A stretch of 64,000 nucleotides of DNA from the NCBI RefSeq assembly GCF_000340215.1, contig NW_006921537.1, positions 4,707,461-4,771,460 on the forward strand. Reading direction: 5' to 3'. A model generated the notes under the pieces. It saw nothing but the letters and a program-made list of their open reading frames with translations. It ran no database searches and was not told the origin of the DNA. This DNA is from Pseudocercospora fijiensis CIRAD86. Lineage: Eukaryota; Ascomycota; Dothideomycetes; Mycosphaerellales; Mycosphaerellaceae. Below, one piece after another: positions 1-11,100 of the stretch (positions within the stretch are counted from its first letter, which is position 1; each line of letters begins with the position of its first letter). Made by a program: the position numbers and the translations under genes.

Positions 1-704
1 ATGCTAGAGTTATATACTTTCTATATATTATTAGTAATAGAGCTATATATAACTAAGTATACTACTTATTTAGTCGATTAATCTAGACTATAAAGGAGTT
101 CTTTTACTAAGTATTATAAGCTATACTTAAGCTATATAATAAGTATATAAAGAAGCTAGATTATAATAATATACTAGAGAGATTAAAAAAGCCTAAATAC
201 TAGACATTTAAGGGATATATTAGAGTACTAGATAGTACTTACTTATACGTTTATATACCTATTATAGACTAGCTTCTATAGTATAATAGAAAGGGTTTCT
301 TTAGTTAGAATATACTTACTATTATAGACTTTAATATACTATTTACTTTTATTCTTACTAGATAGAAGAGCTCTATAAATAACTTAAAAATACTTAATAA
401 GATATATAAGAAATATAGCTTTATAGCTAAACTACTAGAAGATAAGTACTATCTTATAGACTTAGGCTATACTAGTACTTAAGTAACTATAATTTCTTAT
501 AAAGCTACGAGATATTATTTTAAAAAATAGACTTAAAGTAATTAGAGACTAATAAGTATAAGGGAACTATTTAACCTATAGTATTTATTACTTTATAATA
601 TTATAAAGCGTATATTTAGAGTCTTTAAAAACTACTAGTATATCTATCTTAATAAGACTAGGCTATTATTTAATCTAGAAATATAGATTTAGCTAGTCTA
701 TACT

Positions 705-737
<33 letters not shown>

Positions 738-740
738 CTT
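1..740 (+). pseudogene. PIF/Harbinger (HARBI1-like) DDE transposase relic, 5' end outside or unclear
   Basis: In frame 3 the sequence resembles the DDE_Tnp_4 domain of HARBI1-type transposases. There is a 'RVLDST' segment (Asp codon at 231-233) where the family has GAIDGTH, then an 'RKGFLSQN' block, then 'IIDFNILFTF' at the second acidic region, then 'YYLIDLGY', then 'NIIKRIFRVFK' where NVIERIFGVFK is usual. All stops in the frame are TAA or TAG. Two catalytic-type residues appear changed by TpG to TpA mutation (Asp to Asn in 'INNL', Glu to Lys in 'IIKRIF'), so the product would be dead even without stops. The frame runs into an (AT)n tract near 708-736. The start is not visible and the gene probably begins left of the window. 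The family call is fairly firm; exact limits are not. Confidence 0.7.
708..736. repeat. (TA)n microsatellite
   Basis: About 14 uninterrupted TA units directly after the recognisable transposase frame. It may have expanded from RIP-generated TpA runs. Confidence 0.8.
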
Positions 741-2780
741 TATTTAGATCTATAATCTATAAAATAAGCTATTTTATAATAAATAGTATTACTATAGTAA
801 AGCTAATTATAGTACTTCTAAGCGCTAGTATAACTAAGCTAAAGATATAAATCTTATAGTAGAAGTAGAGATGATACTAAAGTAAAGAAATAGAATTACT
901 AGTACTAATTAAGAGTAATATAAGAAGACTCTAGTAATCTATAGATATTTCATTTATAAGCTACTAGTTTAGATCTTATTATTATTATACTAATTACTTT
1001 TATTAGTACTATTTACTAGAAAGTATCTTAATTAATATAGATTAGTTATAGAAGTTATTAGATTATTAAAAAATTATTACTTTTAAGTACTATTTCTAAA
1101 TATCTAGTATTTACCTCTATATTACTTTAGTATAATTAAACCTTAATAGATTAATATAATTTCTAGATACGCTTATAAAACTAAATAAGTACTATAATTA
1201 CTATTTATATTATAGGTATCTATAAGATTATAGTATATATATATAGTAGTAAGTTAAAAGTATAGCTAGTATACTAGTATATAAAAGCTATACTACTTAG
1301 AGTATAGAGTCTAAGAGTATAGAGACGACTACTTAATAGTTAGAGAGATTAGTAAGCTTAGTAGAGATTAAGTACTATATTTAAAGATCTATATACTATT
1401 AGAACTCTATATAGTATAAATAGAAGTATACTAAAATTAGAACTAAATATAGTATATATATACTAGTAAAGTACTAGTTTAAATTTAATAATTATATCTC
1501 TATAGTATAGTAAGTAGTAATAATAGTAGAGTAGCTTTAAGCTAGCTTAAATCTCTATTACTTAAACGCGCTCTCTCTAAGAGTAATTAAGTTACTCTTA
1601 CTATTAGTACTAATATTTTATATAGCTTCTATAAGTACTATATAATAATAACTCTTATCTCTTATTATAAAAAGGATAGTTTCTAACTCTAACTTCTTAA
1701 ACTTACTTTCTATCTTTTATAGTATATTATTATCTTATATTATATCTTCTATAGCTATAAGAATAAGCGCTTCTTATAGATAGTTACGTTCTTTAATAGA
1801 TATAAAGGCTTCTTTAATACTAGTAATAAGAAGCTTAGTACTCTACTAGCGCTTCTACTTCCTTAGCTCTAGTAGTAGAGCTATTATATAAGCTCTATAT
1901 TTACTAGTATTCTTCTTAGGTTTAATAGAAGTAATAGCTAGTTTCTCTACTACTAGGTTTACTATAGAAACTAGAATTTTAAGTACTATAGATAAAATAG
2001 CTAGTATAATAGATAGAACTATTATAGATATTAAGAGCTCTATAACTAAAGCTATTAGAGCCTTTAATAGTATCTTAGTATATAAACTAGTAGCTATCTT
2101 ACTAGTAAAGATAACTCTATAAACGTCTAAGTACTTAGATAAGTATTCTTATAAGTAAATAGTACTAGACCCACTTTTATTAGATAGCTAGTTATACTAG
2201 GTTTTATTATTATATATAATAGTTTTATAGATTAGATTTATACTAAAGCTAGAGCTCTATAGTTAAGAAAGTACTATATAGTAATTAAATATAATATAAT
2301 AGGTATAGGCTCTTATATTATACTAAGACTATTTAAGTATTATACTAGTAGAATTCTTCTTAAGAATATTATTAATAATATAGCTCTTAGCCTTAGTATA
2401 AGAATTAAGGTCTAGGTATTTATTATTAATAATTACCTAATTCTAGCTATATATAAGCATATTCTTTATATCTTTATTCTATTAAAGGAATATAGCTTTA
2501 TTATTTTAAGATTAAATTTAAAAAGTAGTAATTTATTAATCTTAGCTCTATAAGAAGATCTTACTATTTAGTTAACTATCTAGTTAACTATCTAGTTACT
2601 AAGAGCCTAGTTATTAAGACTTAGGTTTAGGTATAATAATATTAGCTACTTTAAAGATTTCTACTTAGTTTAGAATTATAACTTCTACTATAGTAGTATA
2701 TACTAAAAACTAGACTAAATTTAATAATTCTTAAAGATTTTAAAAGCTTAAAATAAAGATATTTCTTTTATAGTACTATC
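741..2780. other. AT-rich, heavily RIP-mutated remainder of the left element
   Basis: No protein family can be recognised on either strand. The tract is much more AT-rich than the DNA to its right, with few CpG as well as few CpA/TpG, and is dominated by CTA/TAG/TAT words. PIF/Harbinger elements normally carry a second Myb/SANT-type gene; a minus-strand frame around 1500-2200 has mostly RIP-type stops but could not be assigned. The composition changes abruptly at about 2780. Confidence 0.6.
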
Positions 2781-2787
2781 TGTTCTT

Positions 2788-2810
2788 GAAGTCCTGCTGC
2801 CAAGACCTCG
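2788..2810 (+). repeat. candidate left terminal inverted repeat of the 56-kb domain
   Basis: The blocks TCCTGCT (2792-2798) and AGACCTCG (2803-2810) recur in the same order on the opposite strand at 59012-59034, with a 4-nt spacer here and 8 nt there. Both copies lie within about 30 bp of the edges of the RIP-mutated domain. No target-site duplication could be fixed, so this is a candidate only. Confidence 0.35.
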
Positions 2811-3329
2811 GTTATGACTCACGTAAAACCAACTCCTTTGTATTTGACTGAAGAACGCGTCTATAACATAGCGATACAGCGAGGTAGCAACAAAACCGAC
2901 GATACTATACGAAAAGAAATCCGACAATAGTACAACACCCGCGACTACAGAAAGCGTAGTAGCAAAAAGGCACTTTAGAGCTATGCGATATTGAACCCTC
3001 TCCGTTAAGCCTAATAAGCAATCCGCCTTGGCTTATAGACCGTTATATCCCTTCAAGTAGTAAGCACCCTCGGTTTAGCTTTATAAGAGGCGGATATATA
3101 GTCGCTTGAGGAGAGACACGTTACGATATATCAGCTAGTTTAGAGTGCGTATAGACTCGTAGTATGTATTGCTAGATACAATACACAAAGGCTAATACGG
3201 CACCAAAGAGTGTTCGCCGCAGTTTAGAATAGTACACTTGCAAAAAGCTTCGACGATAGTGCCTTGTATACCTAGACTAGCCGTGCCTTGATTAAGACCT
3301 ACGACTATATTATGCTTTGTATGCCTATA

Positions 3330-4150
3330 CAATATAGAAGAAGTAAGAGAAGGTTTTCTCGGATTTATAGTGAATGTACCGATGCTCTACGCAGGGATAG
3401 TGCCCTTCTATATACAAAAGAGAAGAAGGGCATATTAGACTAAAAGGACCTATGTCGCATCGTCTCGCAGCTCTATAACTATAAGTAGGCATAAGCGCGG
3501 CGGGCTCTATTGAGCGCTTAAAAGCGCGGGATCGGGAAGAAGGTAGATGCTAAAAAGAGGCCAATCCTAAGTTAAAATGCCTATGTTCCCTAAACTACTC
3601 TATCTCGCAGCTCTACGGGTTTGGCTTAGGAAATAAGTCGCAGAGTCTATCGAGCACCTTTAATAGTATTATAAGAGAGAAGCTTATTGCTGAAAAGAAA
3701 CTAAATAGCTTAATATGCTTGTTTACCCTCTACTATTCGGTCTCGTAGCTCTACGGATTCGGATTAAGGAATGAGTCGTATAGCTTACCGGGCCCTTTAA
3801 GAAGGTTATCTAAGAGGAGCTCGTTGCCGAAACTAGGCCAATCTTAGGTACGGGTGCCCGAGCTATCTCGTAAAGCGGGCTACTCTATTTACGCTGCATT
3901 CATTTGTTCCTAATTAGGCTTAGGCGCGGCTTTAAGGCGCGGCTTCAAGGCGCGTCAACTAGTACAAACAAGCAAATACGGCTTCCCGCTTTTTTTCCAA
4001 ACACTCGCTTTACCTCGGATTCTTCTCCGCGATATTAGCAACACTTTCGTTCTATTGTCGCTTTATCCTCTATTAACCCGCAATCGAAGCTACTAAGAAT
4101 TAGACTTGTTCTAGCACCCGGTTTCTAGTAGGTCTCCCGCTATAGAAGGA
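3330..4150 (+). pseudogene. relic with repeated helix-turn-helix-like segments, unidentified
   Basis: Frame 2 contains two clearly related segments about 135 bp apart, 'SISQLYGFGLGNKSQSL' (from about 3599) and 'SVSQLYGFGLRNESYSL' (from about 3734; the Q is a TAG). A third, weaker one, 'RIVSQLYNYKQA', lies near 3460 in another frame. The spacing and the 'S-Q-L-Y-G' core recall psq/CENP-B-type helix-turn-helix units (AAxxYGVPxSTL), which suggests DNA binding; this is inference. Stops are TAG/TAA. CpA/TpG depletion is milder here than further right. It may belong to the same transcription unit as the Cys-rich frame that begins near 4380, but the frames differ. Confidence 0.35.
3594..3797 (+). 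repeat. imperfect direct repeat, about 70 bp with 134-bp spacing
   Basis: Bases 3594-3663 and 3728-3797 align over nearly their full length, for example TCTCGCAGCTCTACGG against TCTCGTAGCTCTACGG. They are in the same reading frame, as expected for an internal protein repeat rather than an independent mobile repeat. Confidence 0.6.
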
Positions 4151-4379
4151 GAGATCCTACGCAGCTAGGGACTAGGAAGCAGTAGCAAGATCGGCGGTAG
4201 AATCCTGTTCCCTCTTAACCTTACCGGCCTCGCTATCCTCTTTACCGGGATCTCGAGGCGCTCTAGTGTAACAGTCTATAAGCTCTTAACGGCAAACTTA
4301 GTCTTTTAATAAGCCGATAGCTCTAAAGAAGAGACTATTGCTAGATCCTCCTAGCGCGGATACGCCGCGGCCGAAGAAA

Positions 4380-6056
4380 GCGCTAAAGAAGTTAACGTGC
4401 GACAAGTGTAATAAGACAAAAGTTAGAGCTCGATCGAAAGATAGTATAGATAGTACAAGCAAGATGTGCACGAAGTGCTTTAATGCTAAGTAGAAGACCG
4501 AGGGAAAGGAGAAGCCTAAGGGAATAGAGAAGGCTAAGGAAAAGGAGAAGCCTAAGGGAACGCAGAAGCCTAAGGCAAAGGAGAAGCCTAAGGGAATAGA
4601 GAATCCTAGCGGAGTAGAGGAGGGAGCGGAGGGAGGTTTACCTAACGCGGACGACTACGAACACACTTGCGAGCACTACGGAGCTTATAAGTCTGCTCGA
4701 TAGACCGAGGAGCTAGAGCTCTGTATATACTGCGACTAGCGGCACTAGATATCGGCACCGCGGCGAGAGTATACGTCTCGCATTCTAGGTATATTAAGGC
4801 TAACCCTAGCAGCGCTCGAGGATCTTACGGCGAGGAACTAGGATAAGATATATCCCGAATTCGATCCGTAGCTAGATGTCCGCGAACTCGACCGTGCTTA
4901 AAGTTATAGCGGCGTTTCTCTTTAAGACTTACAGGCGTTAACGGGGCGTCGAGGAATCTACGGACTTAACGAAGATTCTCTAGACGGAATTATTAATGTC
5001 TTGCAGATTTACGATACTTATAACGCATTAATGCTACGCTACGTACTACCCGAATCGTCTATCGCAAATAACGCTTTCTATTAAATCCTGCATCGTGAGC
5101 TTAAGAAGTTACTTAGCGAATAGGCAAATGCCCTACTCGACGACCTTCGGGCTAAGCCTAACGCGACCGGGATTATTAGACTATTAGATATACTACGCAG
5201 CCTGCGGCAATTCGTCGGATATAGACTTTAGCCGTCTTTTACATCCGGCGCTAGTCTTATATGCGGTAGTAATACATTAGAGATAAGTCTAAACTCCCTT
5301 ATACGCCGAATGTAGCTTAAAGGGAATTCTCTATAGCAAGGTATCTAACAGGTTAGTGTTCCGCTTATAATGAGTCTCTTGTTTACGAATTAGTACGAGG
5401 GTATAGAGCCCTACGAGATGCAATTCGGCACGACTACGACAGTATACGACGTTTATCTATAGACTCTCAACCTGTAATACGAAGAGCAAGGAGACTTACT
5501 CTCGATAAACGACCTTACTAATAGACAGCTTCGAGCTGCTCTAAATTTACTCTACACTTAAGGTTATATCCTAGAACCGCTCGAGCTTAGTGTCGTTACA
5601 GCCGCGCACGTTAGGGACGACGGAGTCTATCGCCGGACTAATGCTTAGGCAGTGTCTTAGAACGGCTAGGACCGGATCCTATAGGTACAGAACAGACCTA
5701 CTATCGGTTAAGGCTAATACGGTTACTAGGAAGGTTTTAACGACAATAGGGATATAGGAGACGTAGAGAGTTAGACTCTCGATATGCAGATCGCTTATAA
5801 CGCTCCTATAGGCAGCTCCGGGAGCGCGATAGATTCTGCTCTTACCGGCGGCGTACAAGCAATACAAATCGATTATAATACATATCTGCCTTGCGAGATC
5901 GCTAGCAGAACTTGTAACGCTCCCGAAGGAGGGTACTACTATTACTACGAAGATAATCCTATAGCTTGTCGACCTCGACTAACAGTGCTACAATCTTTGG
6001 CTAATCTTCTTAAGATAATTAGAGGGGAGGGTGAAAGGAAAGGGGTAAGTATATAA
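4380..6056 (+). pseudogene. relic of a Cys-rich (putative zinc-binding) protein, unidentified
   Basis: A single frame (phase 0) can be followed for about 1.6 kb with only RIP-type stops, ending at TAA 6054-6056. Near its start it has 'CDKCNKTK' (from 4398) followed by 'MCTKCF', then a Lys/Pro/Gly-rich linker with repeated 'KEKPKG', then a second cluster beginning 'CEHYGAYK' and ending 'CIYCD'. Two spaced Cys clusters joined by a charged linker suggest zinc-dependent nucleic-acid or protein binding. The C-terminal part contains a run of Tyr ('YYYYYED'). Cys codons are mostly kept here, whereas in elements A and B they are mutated, so this end of the domain was hit less hard. I do not recognise the family. 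Confidence 0.45.
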
Positions 6057-7099
6057 ACCCTTACCTTATATTAGCACTCTATATCCGTAGGCTCACTAAG
6101 CACCGTATATCTTTCTAAGCACTCTTAACCCCGTTAACGTGTTTAGAGCTATAAGATTATTCACTTACAACTAGGTATACACTAGCACAAATGCTAACAC
6201 ACTCTCTTAGGTATTATAGACAGGTAAAAAATTAAAGTAAGAGCAGCGCTAGCAAATTGCAGAATTTTAGTAGGCAGATGTAAAGGAGCTCGACAAGAAA
6301 AAGCTATACATTCTCGCGATTTTTGTTAGTAAGGACCACTTAAGATAACTCTAAAACCCAACCTAAGGTAATTGCTAACACTGCCCTCCGCTTTGTAGGT
6401 CGCAAGTCTAGCGGTAGGTAGCTCGACTTTATCTAGCTTATTCTTAGCTTAATCTAGAATCGCTACTAGTACGATACCTTACTTAGAAATCCCTAGCTCC
6501 TAGCAAATCTAGTCGCAGTTCGTCTAGCTAGAGCGGTTCTATATCTATTCTACCTCCCGCTAATTCGATACGGTAGTTACAAGGTTCCTACCTCTATCCT
6601 CAACCTCTAGGATCCTTTCCTTATCGCTTTCGTCTAGCTTATATCCTCTATCTCTAGACTATATATTAACGAGAGGCCTACCGAAGTCTATATTGTCCTT
6701 AATGGCTTTGTAGGCTTCTTAGTTGGATTAGAGCGCTAGCAGACGTTCTACGCATTTATGCGATTCCTTAACTAGCAACATCTATCTTAGGTCGCTAATA
6801 GTATCTACGTTATCCCGGTAGTAGAGCTATACGTTGTTGATAGTGTTACACCTCATTCTCTAGACTTCCTAAACCCGTTACCTTACTAGACGCCTTATCG
6901 TTATAAGCATCTATAGAAGAACAGCCTCCGCGAGTTCCTGCATCGTTTTCGGCTTGTTAACGCTATTAACCTTATAAACAATACGTTAAACCTTAACTTG
7001 GTAGTTCCAATGCTACTAGGTGCAGACCGACTAGATCGTTATAATAATGCGAAAAAGGACGAGGCTAGATAGCGTAGTTAGAATCTTAGCATTAACACC
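6057..7099. other. RIP-mutated DNA, no recognisable gene
   Basis: CpA/TpG-depleted with moderate GC. No frame on either strand gave a recognisable domain. It may hold an intergenic spacer between the + strand Cys-rich relic and the convergent minus-strand relic. Confidence 0.4.
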
Positions 7100-8163
7100 G
7101 TACCGACTTCTGCTTAGGTAGCAGCTCGCAATTACATACGAAACCGGCTAATGCACTAATAGATAGTCTCTTACATTATACCGGTTAGCCTTCGCCTTTA
7201 GAAGTAGTATAAAGCTAGGAGAGAGAAGTCTATGTCTTCTATTATCCGGGCGCTTCTAGGAAGTGTTGAAAATAAAGGTAGAATTATATAAAAATGAATT
7301 AGTCTTTCAATTAGCTCGGCTTACCTAGTAAGCCTCTCCTATAATATAGTAGACTAAGCTAACTCCCTAGGATCTAAAACATACTGTAGGCCTATAGCAG
7401 TCTCCTTCCTAAACAAGTAGGGTAGTTGCTAATAAAGAATTCCCTAGGACATTATTATTAGAGATGCGGCTTAAGAGCTTTATATCGCCTTTATCCGTTG
7501 TTTCCCGTTGCTTTACGCCGAAGTCTAGTAATAGCTAAATCTATTAGCTAAAAATCCTCCGAAGCGCGATAGACAACGTAGAACTATATATATCGAGACA
7601 ACGATACGAGCAAGAGCTAGTTTGAGTCCGGGCGGCGACGTCGCAATAGGTCGTATAGGCTACAATGCTCGAGCAAGGGAGCTTGTAATGTAATTTAGAG
7701 AAAGATAAGGACCTACCTACTAAAGATGTCTAGATCTTACTCGGCGTATTGATCTACGCTACGTTAGTCTTAAAGTGCGATGTACGAGGTAAGGTTAGAT
7801 AAACACTAAGATAGCGTGCCTTCCTCGAGTTGCGCTATTACTTAAGAGTCTATATTTAAACATTGCCCGTAGCCCTAGTCGCCGTCCGCTGTCCTCGCAA
7901 GTCTGTTATATATAGATTAGAGCGACGAGGAACGTAGCAAACGGTCGAAGCTTATGCCTTCCTCGATTTAGAGCCGATACTCGTCGTCCTACTCGCTACG
8001 CCGAAGTACGCACCTCACTCTAGTCGCTTTAGCGCTATAGCCTTTATAGTACGATAGCTATCCTCTCCGGTCCTATCTAAGAAGAGATTAGCGTGCTGTT
8101 TAAGAAAGTCTCCTCTAGCCATCGAGCTCGTAGTAGACGGTACAAGATTTTAGCTTTATTACG
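7100..8163 (-). pseudogene. unidentified coding relic
   Basis: On the minus strand one frame stays open for about 1 kb apart from TAA/TAG and rare TGA. It includes 'ARGDFLKQHANLFLDRTGED' (from about 8119), 'YRTIKAIALKRLE' and 'LHYKLPCSSIVAYTTYCD'. Amino-acid composition is protein-like with balanced charge. No family is recognised and no start can be fixed; an ATG at about 8122 is in frame. It converges on the + strand Cys-rich relic. Confidence 0.35.
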
Positions 8164-11100
8164 GACCGCACGCAGGTACTATTTATCTTGCTATACAGCT
8201 CTTGCTTCTACCCGAATACGGGCAGGCTTGGAGCTTTCTATAAGTTCGGCTTTTAATGCAATTACAGCATTCTAAGTGCTTAAGCCTATAATCGCGGCGA
8301 TAATAGACTTTAGAATTAGTGCGACTTTCTAGCGCGAATGTTTAGGGGAAAGTTAACTATTTCGAACGGCATAACTCCCGTGTCTTTCCTCTAGAACTTG
8401 TTAGCTTTTATTCGATTCCTCGATCTAAAGCCTTTTAACGATATCTGTAGAATGAATGTACAAGATTATACTGTCGTATTAGATGTATAATCGGCTTCTA
8501 CAAGCTTATTTAGGCTCGTAACATCGTAAATGTATTGAAAAGTGCTAAGATAATGGTTTTTGCTTTAAGCAACACTGTTAAAACATCTGTAGAGCTCTCT
8601 AATACCAAGCAGGCTCTAGACCTAGCTATATAACTTCTCGAATTTTTCTCGGCTCATCCCGAAGCTCAAATTGCCTCGATAGTAAGGGTAAGCGATTCCT
8701 CGATACCTACATTGTAGAATTTGTCCGTTAACGGTGTTCGTAGTGTCCGAGGTTCGTTAGATTATTAATACTAGTCTCTACGTATTTCCTAACCTTATCG
8801 TAATGGTTATAGAGCTGCGTTTAGGCTTTACCTAAGCAGATTCCGTAGTAGCTTTGCCGTAAGATTATAAGCATCTTTAATTATTCGACTTTATTCTAAC
8901 CTGATTTAGTCGTAGGTTCGAATATAAGTATTCTTAGCTCTTTGAAATTCAATATCTAGTACCTAATCTGTTCTAAGCCTACCCTTATTAATATCGTCCT
9001 AACTAGACTCTCTTTTTTGTCTCTCTTTTTGTATAAGGCTATAATAGTAATTTTATATAGTACTCTTAAGTCTATATAAAGGGACCTATTTTATATCTTA
9101 ATACTTTAGCCTAACCTTCGTCGCTTCTCTTCGCTTTATAGCACCTCCCGTATCTTTCCGTACAACTTAGGGATCTTTTTATAATGCTGCTGTAAAGTAA
9201 TAAGGTTTATAATTGATTATAGCACTATAGTAGTAGTCGTTTATGCTAGTTTTGCCTACGCCTATATAATATAACCTTTCGCTATACCCCGTCGGAGACT
9301 TGCTAGAGCTATATTATAGCGAGAATAAAGCGGACGTTCGCTAGCCGACTTGCGAAATAGACTATATCGATTATTCTACTACTATACGGCTAAATGCTTA
9401 GGCCTGCCTTAAAGGTCCTAGTAACGCTCGACTTATAATATCTTAGAAAGAAGCTCGGTAGACATTATTTACGATCTATTAACCTTAACAATATATATTA
9501 GACTTATAATAATAATGCTGTTAGCTCTACTAGAAGACGGTGTTTGTTATACAAATCTGCATCTGCTCGCTATACGTCCTAGATCGGAAGCTCTCTAATA
9601 CTATGCTAATATAAGACTAAAAACAATTATCGCTAATAAGAATGTTCCTAGAAGCGACCCGGTTCTCCGCTACTTAGCTATATAGAAGATTAGCACGAGT
9701 TCTTAACGGTTTATATATATTACGCTTAACAGTAATAAAGGAGAGAAATTAGAGATCTAAGATGCTTTATTCCTATGTGAAATAGTTTATTCTATAGTAA
9801 TCGCCTTAATTATATATATATATTAAGCTGCATAATATCTAGCTATAGAGCTAAGGTAGTACTATTATAAACAAATACTATTATAACAAGATGCTTTAGA
9901 GACTAAGTAATGCTAAAAATGCTCTATTAGCGATCGAGATCTATCGACTACGTATCGTCCGTAACAACTTAGGTCGTATATAGCTCAATTTAAGCCCCTT
10001 CCCTGTCCGGAACAGCGTACGGTCTAATTAGAATAGAACTATAGCTAGCTTACTACGCGCAATCTTGTAGCGTACGTTGTAGTAGATATAGCTAAACTAG
10101 AAGAGGAAGACAATCGAGCGAGTCTACGGCCTAGAAATAGTTAGTAAAGCTTTAGTATTATCTACTTGTCCTATATATACTTAAAGTAGAGCAGAAGTTA
10201 GAAGAGACAATCGTAGACAAAGACGCGGTTAGTAGAGATAAACTTTCGAACGGTCTTACGGCCGTTTCGAGTATTACGAACTCCGATAGAGAAGGTGCCT
10301 CGTAGCTACTTAGAGTCGACTTGTCCTAGGTATAGTAAGAGTCGAGTACAGTCGGCATTAGCGCACTCGGAGTTGTATTCGTACATTGCAGTAGCGTACT
10401 AGGTTTCCTATTGTTTCTATTAGTTAATACTAACTTCGAAACCGCTCGTTAGCAGTAACTTACTATAATTGTATCCGATAGCTTGCCTAGGCGGACCGGG
10501 CAACGAATAGTGTAGGCGTTAACGATAGTACCGTTAACAAATATAGCAAGCTTAGAGAACACTAGCCGAAGCTTGCTTAGAGTAGTCTTAGGGGTTACTG
10601 CTTTGATTTCGCGCTATAGGGAACGTATAGCAGCTTCGATAGCTAAGATAAATAGCAATAGGTTATTAGCACTAGCTGCGACTATAGTAATTAATATAGC
10701 GATGTTCTTCTTAGCTTCTATAAGCTTCTTAGCGGCAGCTTGCTTATTAGTATTAGCTTTCTTCTGTACTAGTAGGCTTACGGCCTAAAACAAGCAGCGG
10801 ACGTAGTACTAATTGTCTCTAAAAATAAGATTAGAAAATCTACGAGTAATAGTATTACTATATCGAGCAGTAGTAACTACCTTTAGGCGAATAGCTATAG
10901 TAGACAAGGTGTAATACTAAACGTCGAAGGCCTGCTTATTAAACCAATCGTTCTTAAGTATAGTAGTAAGATAGGTAACGCAATCGTCGAAGACTTACTC
11001 CTTATTAGGTATAGCGTCGGTATCGATGTCGTCTATTAACTCTTTATAAGAGTATATTCGAGCTCTCTTGAATCCCTACGAGCGATAAAGAGGCTAGCCT

